37,896 bases of DNA from Alloprevotella sp. oral taxon 473 str. F0040 (GTDB taxonomy: Bacteria > Bacteroidota > Bacteroidia > Bacteroidales > Bacteroidaceae), in the NCBI RefSeq assembly GCF_000318095.2, contig NZ_KB290710.1, positions 238,346 through 276,241 of the forward strand, in the 5' to 3' direction. The notes beneath the pieces were generated by a model, which saw only the letters and a list, made by a program, of their open reading frames with translations, was not told the origin of the DNA and made no database searches. Of this stretch, positions 1 through 8,234 are shown piece after piece. Made by a program: the position numbers and the translations under genes. Positions within the stretch are counted from its first letter, which is position 1. Each line of letters starts with the position of its first letter.

Positions 1-132
1 GTTTTTTCTTTCCCCACAAAAATAAGAACTTTGGAGCTTACACACAAATTATGGACACTATCCGATTTTTTCACTCTTTGGGCACATATCTCCTCATATA
101 TAGAGGGCAAGACATAAAACGAAAGCAATAAC

Positions 133-163
133 TTTGAGATTCCAAAATATATCGCTACTTTTG
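133..163 (+). promoter_or_regulatory. Bacteroidetes-type promoter of the first gene
   Basis: TTTG at 133-136, a 19-nt spacer, and TACTTTTG at 156-163 match the -33/-7 consensus of the Bacteroidota primary sigma factor. The implied start lies about 50 nt before the ATG at 219. No Shine-Dalgarno sequence is visible. Confidence 0.7.
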
Positions 164-218
164 ACAGTAGTTTCTAGAAAAGCTCCTCTATATCAATCCT
201 AAACCAATTCCATCCATC

Positions 219-980
219 ATGAAAAACTTTATTCAACTACTTATTCTCTATCTTTTCTTGTTTATCCCAAACAATGTTGCCACAGCTCAACAGAAAAGTG
301 CACAATATTCCACATTAGGCAAGCATATCAAGGAATACAAAATCCCTTCAGGAGTAGGAGAAGAAGAGGAGGAAGAAGCAGACGAAGATCAAGGTGTTTA
401 TCGCATAGAGCTCACATTCACGGGCAACTTGGCAGTATTCTCCCCAACTTTGGTCGTTTCAGGCTATATCGACTCTACAGCTTGCCCCAAAGGACTGATA
501 AGCAACCCTCAAAGCATGATATCACAAGAAGAACATGAAAGTCTTTACGACAACATCAACGAAATCATGTTCAACGAAGTACCTCCGCTTCACAATTTTC
601 TCATATACGAGAAGTCTCCTAAAGTTTTCTCATCTCCTTTAATCTTTACCTCTCTCCCCAAATCACATGGGATGGATGTCTATATGTATTCTACTCCCAA
701 AAACACTGCAATCAAAAATGAGAGCTCTAAAATCAAGGTTACAATGAAGGGCTTCTTCAGGGACAAACTTATGAAAACTGATACAATTGAAGTTACCTCA
801 ATCTACGCAGAAGATGCAGACTATAGCCTTCCTAGACCTTTTTCCTTTTCTGTGCGCGATCTCGATGCTGGAATGAACTCAATGCTAGATATCGTAGATT
901 ATTGTGCAAAACAATCAGGAGAGATTATGACTAAAAGGATGGATGAGATTATCAACCGCAACAAAAGATCACATAAATGA
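219..980 (+). CDS. secreted protein of unknown function
   Basis: 253 residues. The N-terminus (residues 1-24) is a clear Sec signal peptide ending in ATAQ, followed by a soluble chain with no further membrane segment, so export to the periplasm or beyond is expected. A run of about ten acidic residues (around 48-57, mostly Glu) interrupts an otherwise ordinary sequence. I do not recognise a family. It has two scattered Cys residues and no lipobox. It stands alone with its own promoter at 133-163, and the next recognisable gene is cmk on the opposite strand. A hairpin (arms CAGCAAGTA/TACCTGCTG, about 984-1007) follows the stop but lacks a T-run, so its role as terminator is doubtful. Confidence 0.75.
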   Translation: MKNFIQLLILYLFLFIPNNVATAQQKSAQYSTLGKHIKEYKIPSGVGEEEEEEADEDQGVYRIELTFTGNLAVFSPTLVVSGYIDSTACPKGLISNPQSMISQEEHESLYDNINEIMFNEVPPLHNFLIYEKSPKVFSSPLIFTSLPKSHGMDVYMYSTPKNTAIKNESSKIKVTMKGFFRDKLMKTDTIEVTSIYAEDADYSLPRPFSFSVRDLDAGMNSMLDIVDYCAKQSGEIMTKRMDEIINRNKRSHK

Positions 981-1593
981 AAGCAGCAAGTACCATTGTA
1001 CCTGCTGCCACGTGACACTATACGATTACCATAAAAGAGGGAACCAAATTGAATGGTATCCGCAGATTTTCAGAAAAATACAACCGAAGATGACTAAAGC
1101 TCCCCCAATGCCCAAGGTGAGTTCGATGGGATAAGCGTTAACTTTTTGGGAATTTCTATCTGATGCGGTTTTTACGAAAGGCTTGAGAATCTGGTTTTTG
1201 TGGGTAAAAGTTTCATAAGATGTTTGGAATTAAACCCAAATCGGTCATTAGACCGTTATAGTGCAAATTGTTCTGGAGAAGAAAACTTCCTGTCATCTTT
1301 CATTTTCTTGTTGGCATCTTGTTTCTCGTTGGTTCTCGACGTAGCCCGCTACGCCTTCAAGCTAACAACAAACCATCTGCTCAACAATCAAATAAAATCT
1401 GTTCAGAATCTAATGACCGATTTTGGTTAAAAGATAAAAAAAGAGTTATTAGGGCGACAAAAGGGAAAGAGCCGCGGTCGCGCTAGAAGTTGACGACACA
1501 CAGATACTTTCCCTGATGTCTGATGATTGCTATTGGATGAATACCGACTAGTACCGCTTGGGCAGGCAAAGAGGATGCTAGATGGCGGACTAC
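981..1593. other. gene-free stretch with a repeat-bounded element
   Basis: No open frame here has codon use or similarity that I would call a gene. The only structure I see is the inverted-repeat-bounded segment 1230-1430, plus AT-rich filler up to the cmk stop codon at 1594. Confidence 0.5.
1230..1430. repeat. ~200-bp segment with terminal inverted repeats (MITE-like)
   Basis: The ends are inverted copies. Fourteen bases (AAATCGGTCATTAG) at 1238-1251 match the complement of 1410-1423 exactly, extending to about 21 bp with a few differences (TTAAACCC versus TTAACCAA). The interior has no gene. The form suits a miniature inverted-repeat element or a decayed insertion sequence, but no target duplication is obvious. 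Confidence 0.45.
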
Positions 1594-2292
1594 CTATTGG
1601 GCATTGCGCACGGCAGTGTCAAACTGCTGCAACAACCACTGGTTTTGAGCTTCTCGTGTCAGTTGCGAATTGTCGAGCACGAGGGCATCTTCTGCTTGTC
1701 GCAGAGGGCTTACTTCGCGATGAGAGTCGATGTAGTCACGTTCTTGCACGTTTTTCAAGATGTCATCATAGGAAGCAGGCAATCCTTTCGTTTGGAGTTC
1801 GTCATAACGGCGTTGCGCACGCACTTCAGCAGAGGCGGTGACAAAGATTTTGAGTTCTGCATGAGGGAACACAGCAGTCCCGATGTCGCGACCATCCATC
1901 ACGATGCCTTTCTCCTCGCCCATGGCTTGTTGTGCAGCGGTCATGGCTTCGCGCACGAAGGGCAAAGCTGCAATGGGACTCACATGCTGGCTCACTTCAA
2001 GAGTGCGGATTTCATCTTCCACACGTTCTTCGTTGAGGTAAGTCACAGGCAGGTTAGTGGCAGGATCGAGTTTGAAATGCACTTTGACGTCTGACATACG
2101 CGCCTGCAGGTCTTCGGCTTTCACACTGCCATCGGCATTGAAAAGTTGATGGCGAAGGGCGAAGAGGGTGACAGCACGATACATGGCGCCACTGTCTACG
2201 TAGATGTAACCGACTTGTTGGGCAAGGGCTTTGGCCATGGTGCTTTTTCCGCACGAACTGTGGCCGTCGATAGCTATGATGATTTTAGACAT
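1594..2292 (-). CDS. cmk: cytidylate kinase
   Basis: 232 residues, the normal size for bacterial (d)CMP kinase, which transfers phosphate from ATP to CMP or dCMP in pyrimidine nucleotide synthesis in the cytosol. A P-loop, GHSSCGKST, lies at residues 10-18. It is followed by [11 protein letters not shown], the substrate-binding Y-R of the family. [23 protein letters not shown] carries the conserved DGRDIGT motif, and RAQRR lies in the lid. The start at 2292 gives [10 protein letters not shown] and leaves the P-loop in the usual place. The start codon is embedded in a 7-bp repeat (TTCTAATG), the same context as the rsh start at 34909. It lies downstream of porX in the same direction, with a 235-bp repeat-rich gap between. 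Confidence 0.95.
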   Translation of the reverse strand: MSKIIIAIDGHSSCGKSTMAKALAQQVGYIYVDSGAMYRAVTLFALRHQLFNADGSVKAEDLQARMSDVKVHFKLDPATNLPVTYLNEERVEDEIRTLEVSQHVSPIAALPFVREAMTAAQQAMGEEKGIVMDGRDIGTAVFPHAELKIFVTASAEVRAQRRYDELQTKGLPASYDDILKNVQERDYIDSHREVSPLRQAEDALVLDNSQLTREAQNQWLLQQFDTAVRNAQ

Positions 2293-2416
2293 TAGAATTT
2301 AGATGTTAGGGGTCGTAGACCCTTTTATGTTCGCCACGACAAGCGTGGCTCAGGCAAGGAGATTAGAGAGTAGACGTTAAGGGGAGGGGTAGACGTTAGA
2401 AATTAGACGTTAGAGG
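2285..2416. repeat. 7-bp repeats TTAGANN next to the cmk start
   Basis: In-phase heptads TTAGACA, TTAGAAT, TTAGATG and TTAGGGG occupy 2285-2312 and include the cmk start codon on the minus strand. A second cluster (TTAGAAA, TTAGACG, TTAGAGG) runs 2396-2416, preceded by degenerate units from about 2363. Read along cmk these are NNTCTAA units. Confidence 0.75.
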
Positions 2417-2431
2417 CTGTGCATGCTTGGA

Positions 2432-2467
2432 CTAGAAGAACTAGTAGTGCTAGAAGAGCTAGAAAAG
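2432..2467. repeat. four 9-bp tandem repeats beginning CTAG
   Basis: CTAGAAGAA, CTAGTAGTG, CTAGAAGAG and CTAGAAAAG follow one another without gaps in the cmk-porX gap, between the two oppositely oriented 7-bp arrays. Confidence 0.7.
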
Positions 2468-2484
2468 GACAATTCTCTATAATG

Positions 2485-2530
2485 TCCAATGTCTAATCTC
2501 TATATTCTAACATCTAATATCTAACACCTA
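2485..2530. repeat. 7-bp repeats TCTAANN abutting the porX stop
   Basis: TCCAATG, TCTAATC, TCTATAT, TCTAACA, TCTAATA, TCTAACA run in phase to 2526 and touch the porX stop codon (2528-2530). They are oriented opposite to the units at 2285-2416, so a porX-cmk read-through RNA could fold the two arrays together. Confidence 0.75.
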
Positions 2531-4078
2531 TTTTGGTCGCAGGGTCACGAGTGGCACCATCACCTCCTCCATAGACACACCGCCATGCTGGAAGGTGTCG
2601 CGATAGTACTGCACATAGTGGTTGTAATTGTTGGGATAGGCAAAGAAGCGCGTGCCCGTGGCAAAGATGTAAGCCGTAGAGAGATTGGGCGAAGGAAGTT
2701 TCAACGCGGCAGGATTGCGCACCTCAAACACCTCTTTCTTGGGATAATCGAGATTCTTCCCTAGTTTGTAGCGCAAGTTAGTATTGACATTGCGGTCACC
2801 AATCACCTTGCAGGGACGGTCTACGCGAATAGAACCGTGGTCGGTGGTGAGGATGACCTCAGCATCCCCTTCGGCAAGACGTCGGAAGAGCTCGCGGATG
2901 GCAGAATGACGGAACCACGAGAGGGTGATGGCGCGATAGGCTGCTTCATTGGCTGCTAATTCGCGTACCATTTTACTCTCCGTGCGCGCATGAGAGAGCA
3001 TGTCGATGAAGTTGATGACGATGACATTGAGCGGATGTTTCGACCATTCGGAATAACTAGACAACACTTGGTCTGCCGCTGAAGAGTCATTGAGTTTGTG
3101 GTAAGAGAAGGGCGTGAGCTGGCGCAAACGTTCTAGCTGCTTGCGAATGAGTTCCTCCTCATGCAGATTCTTACCTTCATCTTCCTCCTCATCCACCCAA
3201 AGATTGGGATATTGAGTCTTGATGTCAAGTGGCATGAGGCCAGAGAAGAGCGCGTTACGCGCATATTGCGTCACCGTGGGGAGGATGGAATAATAGAGAT
3301 TCTCCTCGATGTCGAAATCATTGGCGAGGGCTTTTGCCAGCGTGCGCCACTGATCGTAGCGGAAGTTGTCGAGCACCACCCACACCACTCGCTTTCCCTC
3401 CTTGAGTTTAGGGAGCACGGTCTGGCGCATCACCTGTGGCGAAAGCAAAGGAGTGTCTTCCGCATCGGGATGTTGCACCCACGATTCGTAATATTTGCGA
3501 ATGAACTTGGTGAACGCAGCGTTGGCTTCATCCTTCTGGGCGCGCAGGAGTTCGTTCATCGCAGAGTCGGGCGCTTCCTCGAGTTGCAATTCCCAGTGCA
3601 CGAGTTTTTTGTAGAGTTCCTTCCAAGCTTCTGCATCTTGGGCATCGTCCATGCTGAGCGCAATGCGAGAGAAATCTTGACGATAACCGATTTCGGTGTG
3701 CTCTTGTCGGATTTCCTGCGCGTGGATGTGCTTTTTGAGCGCGAGGAGAATCTGCATCGGATTCACAGGCTTCAAGAGATAGTCGGTGATTTGGGCACCG
3801 ATAGCTTGATCCATCAAGTCTTCCGCCTCGTTTTTTGTCACCATCACCACGGGTATCTCAGGGTGCAGAGCCTTGATGGCGGAGAGGGTTTCCAAGCCAG
3901 AGAGTCCAGGCATGTTCTCATCGAGAAGGACGAGGTCGAAAGCCTGTGCTTTGCACAACTCCACGGCATCCGCACCGTTGTTGGCGGTGGTGATATCGTA
4001 TCCTCGCTTCTCGAGGAAGATGCAGTGGGGACGGAGGAGATCGATTTCGTCGTCGATCCAAAGAAGGCGTGCGCTCAT
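2528..4078 (-). CDS. porX: PorX, response regulator with PglZ-type domain (type IX secretion control)
   Basis: 516 residues. Residues 1-120 are a CheY-like receiver: acidic pocket D9-D10, phosphoacceptor D53 in LLDENMPG, a Thr/Lys switch in VMVTKNEA and PVNPMQ. After a helical linker, residues about 215-516 are an alkaline-phosphatase-superfamily PglZ domain, with VVLDNFRYDQW holding a metal-site Asp and TTDHGSIRVDRP holding D-H. This architecture is that of PorX. In Porphyromonas gingivalis it works with the PorY kinase to control type IX secretion, and its PglZ domain cleaves oligonucleotides. No porY is adjacent here. A TAACTTTG -7 element lies upstream. A secreted alpha-galactosidase upstream has a C-terminal region resembling sorting domains, so the neighbourhood is compatible with type IX secretion. 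Confidence 0.93.
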   Translation of the reverse strand: MSARLLWIDDEIDLLRPHCIFLEKRGYDITTANNGADAVELCKAQAFDLVLLDENMPGLSGLETLSAIKALHPEIPVVMVTKNEAEDLMDQAIGAQITDYLLKPVNPMQILLALKKHIHAQEIRQEHTEIGYRQDFSRIALSMDDAQDAEAWKELYKKLVHWELQLEEAPDSAMNELLRAQKDEANAAFTKFIRKYYESWVQHPDAEDTPLLSPQVMRQTVLPKLKEGKRVVWVVLDNFRYDQWRTLAKALANDFDIEENLYYSILPTVTQYARNALFSGLMPLDIKTQYPNLWVDEEEDEGKNLHEEELIRKQLERLRQLTPFSYHKLNDSSAADQVLSSYSEWSKHPLNVIVINFIDMLSHARTESKMVRELAANEAAYRAITLSWFRHSAIRELFRRLAEGDAEVILTTDHGSIRVDRPCKVIGDRNVNTNLRYKLGKNLDYPKKEVFEVRNPAALKLPSPNLSTAYIFATGTRFFAYPNNYNHYVQYYRDTFQHGGVSMEEVMVPLVTLRPK

Positions 4079-4139
4079 GAGAGGAGTGTTTTATCTGTCT
4101 TCCCACACAAGGTGAGAGGACGGTGAGAGAATCTTCCTA

Positions 4140-4147
4140 CAAAGTTA
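4140..4147 (-). promoter_or_regulatory. -7 element of porX promoter
   Basis: On the minus strand this reads TAACTTTG, a match to TAnnTTTG, about 60 nt upstream of the porX start. No convincing -33 TTTG is visible at the right spacing. Confidence 0.5.
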
Positions 4148-4314
4148 GTGTAATTTGCGCGGTTGTGCAAGCGATTCTAAAGATTTGGAGTCGCTATTTT
4201 TAGTGATAGGTGGTATCAAGTGGCCACTTGAAAAGGGTAGATATATGGGGGAATTCCTTTTGAATGGGAGATGTCGAGGCATGGAAGAGTTAGCCTGTCC
4301 ACCTTAGCCAAAAA

Positions 4315-4355
4315 ATGAGGCCGCATCAAAACTTCAGCTTTTGATGTAGCCTCAT
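4315..4355 (-). terminator. rho-independent terminator of the alpha-galactosidase gene
   Basis: The arms 4315-4331 and 4339-4355 form a long stem (ATGAGGC-GCATCAAAA with one mismatch region). On the minus strand the stem is followed by TTTTTTGG, directly after the gene ending at 4379. Confidence 0.8.
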
Positions 4356-4378
4356 AAATATGAAGTGTAGCTCAGAGT

Positions 4379-6568
4379 CTAGAGCGTAAGTTGTTTATTG
4401 CCTTCTGAGATGACAAGTTGTCCCGCAGTAGGATGCTCCACTTTGCGCCCACTGAGGTCGAAATTTACGGTTGCCTTCTTGTTCTTCTTAGTAGGAATAG
4501 AAGAGACACCAGTGATCTTATTGCGACCGAGACGGTAAACGACAGTAGCGTGTTTACGAACAGGAGTGCGGAGCACAGCCTTCACCGTGGTTTCCCCTGC
4601 CTTTTGGAGTTGGCAATCGTAGATATAATAGTCCATGGTGGGATCGAGAGCCGAGAACTTGGAGAAGTCGAAAACAGCTTCCTTGGTGGCTTCGCTCATG
4701 TTGGTGGCAGAAATAGCCACATCTCCATTAGCAAGGTCTTTCATGAAGTAGACCATGTTGTCGGTAGTGCCGATGTATTCCGCTTGTTGTCCTAGATCGT
4801 CTTGATCAAGGGCGATGAGATCGGCATTGGTCATGAGCTTCTTGTCGTCGGCAGTTATAGGTTTTGTGAGGTCGAAGGAGAGAAGCAAGGGAGAAGACCA
4901 CATGCACCAGAGGGCAAACTGCGTGCGATATTCATCTTGTGTCATGCCAGGCTTTCCTGCCACGAGGTCGTTGCTCGATTTACCCGTGCCGTGGATACCC
5001 ACACACATCATGTCGGCATCGTTGAAGCGGTTCACGCCAGAATAAGGCCAGAGGTCTTTCATCGCGGCAATACTTTGGATGATGCCGATGCCACCTTGCA
5101 CTCCGTTCCATCCATCGCGAGTGTCGTAAGTGGCGCGCCAAACGGGTGATCCAGTGGTAGAACCCCATTTCCAAGGTTCGCGCGCCCCCCATTCGCACAT
5201 ATACAATAGGATGTTGCGGCCAGAAGCTTTGAGTGCATCGCCCATAGCTTTGTAGCGCACTTGAGCAGTGGCTGCATCTCCAGGTGCATGGCAGTAGTCA
5301 TACTTGAGCAGGTCTACGCCCCACTCTGCATATTGCTTGGCATCTATTTTCTCTTTTCCAAACGAACCGAAAGCACCAGCGCAAGTGCGATCGGCAGCAT
5401 CGGAATAAATACCAAATTTCAGTCCCTTGCTGTGAGCATAGTCCACCGTGGCCTTCATGCCTACTGGGAACTTGGCTGGGTCTTCTTGAGGACGGCCATC
5501 GGCATGGCGAGTCTTAGCGTGCCAGAGGTCGTCGATGATGAGGAAATTGTAGCCAGCATCTTTCAGGCCTTGTTTCACCATGGCATCAGACACTTTCTTC
5601 ACCACATCAGTGGAAATCTTATCTTGTACCACGTTCCAAGAAATCCATCCCATCATGGGCTTTGCCATGGGGAGGTTCTTCTGAACGTTGAGAGAAGCCT
5701 TTGCAGTGGAAGGCTCTCCTTTGCCTTCCTGCATCACAACCGTGTATTTATAAACACCATCAGCTTCAGGCGCAGTACCTTCTACAGCGCGACGCTTGGC
5801 ATTCCAAGTCAGACCATCGGGGAGATCGGTCACAGAGATATTGAGGGTGGAATCTGTGGTCACAATCTTGTGTAATACCCGGTTACCAGGAAGTGCAAAG
5901 ATATCCATAGCGCAAGCGAGTGGAGACTTCAATACATCAGGAGAAACCATCTCAGGACGTGTGGAGTTTTGCTCGCGATAGATGAAATAGGCATTAGCCC
6001 AGTCGAAGTGATCTCCCCAGTTGCCTTGACCACCGCCGTTGTTCACCTCGAGAATCAGATACTTTGCATTGCGCACGTCGATATCGAGCTGAATAGGGGC
6101 AGAGTCGCGATCCATAGAACCGCTTTTGATCACTTGGTCTTGACCGTCTTGCCCACGGAGCAACACACGATAATCCAAAATGGCCGCTTTGTCGCGAGGA
6201 TTGTTGGGATGTTCTACTTCTGCATCAATGCCACCCACAGCACGGAACGTGGTCACTGCGCCATTGAGTTTTACAACGATGCGAGAGGGGGCATGTACTC
6301 CCACGCCACTTTCGTAAGTGGTATTGCCCAAGCGAATAGGGTTTCCTTCGATGCTTTTATTGCGTTGTGGACTCTTCCAGCCATTTTCCATCTTTGACAG
6401 GTCGAGGCTGCTCAGTGGAATGAATTCTAGACTGGGGTCAGTCGAAACTGGAAGTTTCACCACATTGTCAGTGGCAACTTGCATCATAGGAGCAGCATGT
6501 GCTAGAGTTTGCAGTGCAGGTGTGCAGCAAGCCAGGCTTAAGCCAACAAGAAGAGTAGAATATTTCAT
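4379..6568 (-). CDS. secreted NPCBM-GH27 alpha-galactosidase
   Basis: 729 residues from the Met at 6568. A Met 36 bases upstream is also open, but the chosen start places a clean signal peptide (residues 1-25, ending LAHA) at the N-terminus. Residues about 45-200 form an NPCBM/F5-8-type carbohydrate-binding domain (YESGVGVHAPSRIVVKL). About 205-295 is an Ig-like putative domain. About 300-620 is the GH27 barrel, with GWISWNVV, the nucleophile D424 in LLKYDYC, and acid/base D482 in WRATYDTRD. It should release terminal alpha-galactose from plant-type oligosaccharides or glycans outside the cytoplasm. The last ~50 residues contain FDLSGRKVEHPTAGQLVI, a pattern like the C-terminal beta modules of Bacteroidales secreted proteins. 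It stands alone, with its own terminator. GH27 alpha-N-acetylgalactosaminidase is an alternative. Confidence 0.9.
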   Translation of the reverse strand: MKYSTLLVGLSLACCTPALQTLAHAAPMMQVATDNVVKLPVSTDPSLEFIPLSSLDLSKMENGWKSPQRNKSIEGNPIRLGNTTYESGVGVHAPSRIVVKLNGAVTTFRAVGGIDAEVEHPNNPRDKAAILDYRVLLRGQDGQDQVIKSGSMDRDSAPIQLDIDVRNAKYLILEVNNGGGQGNWGDHFDWANAYFIYREQNSTRPEMVSPDVLKSPLACAMDIFALPGNRVLHKIVTTDSTLNISVTDLPDGLTWNAKRRAVEGTAPEADGVYKYTVVMQEGKGEPSTAKASLNVQKNLPMAKPMMGWISWNVVQDKISTDVVKKVSDAMVKQGLKDAGYNFLIIDDLWHAKTRHADGRPQEDPAKFPVGMKATVDYAHSKGLKFGIYSDAADRTCAGAFGSFGKEKIDAKQYAEWGVDLLKYDYCHAPGDAATAQVRYKAMGDALKASGRNILLYMCEWGAREPWKWGSTTGSPVWRATYDTRDGWNGVQGGIGIIQSIAAMKDLWPYSGVNRFNDADMMCVGIHGTGKSSNDLVAGKPGMTQDEYRTQFALWCMWSSPLLLSFDLTKPITADDKKLMTNADLIALDQDDLGQQAEYIGTTDNMVYFMKDLANGDVAISATNMSEATKEAVFDFSKFSALDPTMDYYIYDCQLQKAGETTVKAVLRTPVRKHATVVYRLGRNKITGVSSIPTKKNKKATVNFDLSGRKVEHPTAGQLVISEGNKQLTL

Positions 6569-6766
6569 GATAAAGTATATAGTTTCATAGGATTCTCTTT
6601 TCAAAATACACGAGCATTCAAACTTTAATCTGTAAAGTTGTGCAGGATGTCATGAAAAAGTAAAAAGTCGCCGCAAAGATACAAAATTATAATTGAATCC
6701 CATTCCTACTTTATTCGTTATTTTGCTATGTTCACTGTAAAAATATGGGGAATTATGCACAAAAAT

Positions 6767-6805
6767 AATCCAGCGCAATGGTAAAATATACCATTACGCT
6801 GGATT
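6767..6805 (-). terminator. strong terminator of the saccharopine-dehydrogenase-family gene
   Basis: Seventeen-base arms (6767-6783 and 6789-6805) pair with a single mismatch around a 5-nt loop. On the minus strand TTTTTG follows the stem. Confidence 0.85.
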
Positions 6806-6897
6806 GTTGTATATTCATGCTTAGACTTCTATTTAGCAAACTCGCTGCGGAGTGCCTAGGAGAGTCTTACAAGTATATGGTAATTAGCTAAGCTATT

Positions 6898-8103
6898 TTA
6901 GAGTTCCAAATCGCCGTCGTGGATTTCGTGCCAAGGAAGACCTTGCTTGTTGAGTTCTTCCATGAAGGGATCGGGATCGAACTCTTCCACATTGTGCACA
7001 CCGGGTTTGTTCCACACTCCTTGCATAAAGAGGCGAGCACCGATGCAGGCAGGAACACCAGTGGTGTAGCTCACGCCCTGCATACCCGTTTCGTCGTATG
7101 CTGCTTGGTGAGAGCAATTGTTGTAGACATAGTAAGTGCGCTCCTTGCCATCCTTAATACCACGGATGCGGCAACCGATAGAGGTTTCTCCTTCGTAGTT
7201 TTCGCCCAAGTCTTGAGGATTGGGGAGAACAGCCTTGAGGAATTGGAGAGGCTGAATCATGTGCCCCTCATAGTTGATAGGTACGATAGAGTCCATGCCG
7301 ATGTTTTGGATGACACGGAGGTGAGTGAGATACTCTTGTCCGAAAGTCATCCAGAAACGCGCACGCTTGATGGTGGGGAAGTTGATGACAAGGCTCTCGA
7401 TCTCTTCGTGGTGGAGGAGGTAGCTCTCACGAGGGCCTATGTTAGGATAGGTGAGAGGTTGGTGAATCTCGAGGGGTTCGGTTTCCACCCATTTGCCATT
7501 TTCCCAGTAAAGACCCTTTTGAGTGATCTCGCGGATGTTGATTTCGGGGTTGAAGTTGGTGGCAAAAGCCTTACCATGATCACCAGCGTTGCAGTCCACG
7601 ATGTCGAGATAGTGGATTTCGTCGAAGTGGTGCTTTGCAGCATAGGCGGTGAAAATAGAGGTGACACCAGGGTCGAAACCACAACCGAGGATGGCGCAAA
7701 GACCAGCCTTCTCGAAACGCTCGCGATAAGCCCACTGCCAGGAGTACTCGAAGTGAGCTTCGTCCTTAGGTTCGTAGTTGGCAGTGTCGAGATAGTGACA
7801 TCCAGCTTCGAGACAAGCCTCCATGATGGTGAGGTCTTGATAGGGGAGTGCAAGATTCATCACCAAGTCGGGTTGAAACTCCTTGAAGAGCTTCACCAAC
7901 TCGGGCACATTGTCGGCATCCACTTGAGCAGTTTTGATGTCGTTGCGCAAGCCCATGTCGGCAATGCGTTTGGCGATGGCTTCGCACTTAGAGACAGTGC
8001 GAGAAGCAATCATGATTTCGTCAAAAACATCTGAGTTTTTGGCCACTTTCACGGCGGCTACGGTGGCGACACCACCAGCGCCAATGATGAGAACTTTACC
8101 CAT
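6898..8103 (-). CDS. saccharopine dehydrogenase family protein, probable carboxy(nor)spermidine dehydrogenase
   Basis: 401 residues. The N-terminus MGKVLIIGAGGVATVAA is a Rossmann NAD(P) site (G8-x-G-G-V-A-T), followed by the saccharopine dehydrogenase C-terminal fold (CGFDPGVTSIFTAYAAKH, LDTANYEPKDEAHFEYSW). Length and motifs match the carboxynorspermidine/carboxyspermidine dehydrogenases. These condense an aldehyde with putrescine or diaminopropane in the Asp-semialdehyde polyamine route that gut Bacteroides use for spermidine. Lysine-pathway saccharopine dehydrogenase is the main alternative. No decarboxylase partner lies next to it, so pathway membership is inference. A TACCTTTG -7 element precedes it and a strong hairpin terminator follows it, so it is monocistronic. 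Confidence 0.85.
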   Translation of the reverse strand: MGKVLIIGAGGVATVAAVKVAKNSDVFDEIMIASRTVSKCEAIAKRIADMGLRNDIKTAQVDADNVPELVKLFKEFQPDLVMNLALPYQDLTIMEACLEAGCHYLDTANYEPKDEAHFEYSWQWAYRERFEKAGLCAILGCGFDPGVTSIFTAYAAKHHFDEIHYLDIVDCNAGDHGKAFATNFNPEINIREITQKGLYWENGKWVETEPLEIHQPLTYPNIGPRESYLLHHEEIESLVINFPTIKRARFWMTFGQEYLTHLRVIQNIGMDSIVPINYEGHMIQPLQFLKAVLPNPQDLGENYEGETSIGCRIRGIKDGKERTYYVYNNCSHQAAYDETGMQGVSYTTGVPACIGARLFMQGVWNKPGVHNVEEFDPDPFMEELNKQGLPWHEIHDGDLEL

Positions 8104-8176
8104 TTCTTGTTGAGTTATGCGTGAGTTGTGAATGGTTATCTGTAAATATATTGTCTGTGAGCGTAGAACTTACCTG

Positions 8177-8184
8177 CAAAGGTA
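8177..8184 (-). promoter_or_regulatory. -7 element of the saccharopine-dehydrogenase-family gene
   Basis: Reads TACCTTTG on the minus strand, about 75 nt upstream of the start at 8103, and lies in the gap after the next gene upstream. Confidence 0.6.
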
Positions 8185-8234
8185 GTGATTTCTAGTGAGA
8201 TGATGTTCTTCTTTTCTGAGAAATCGCTATTTTT

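Noticed and set aside
943-1134. A 63-codon open frame overlapping the end of the secreted-protein gene
   Set aside because: Its composition is unlike a gene, it has no recognisable domain, and the reading frame comes from intergenic DNA after the stop.
3161-4126. A 321-codon plus-strand frame opposite porX
   Set aside because: It is a shadow of the high-GC third-position coding of porX on the minus strand, where receiver and PglZ motifs are clear.
6919-8034. A 371-codon plus-strand frame opposite the saccharopine-dehydrogenase-family gene
   Set aside because: Antisense shadow of a gene with a clear Rossmann motif.
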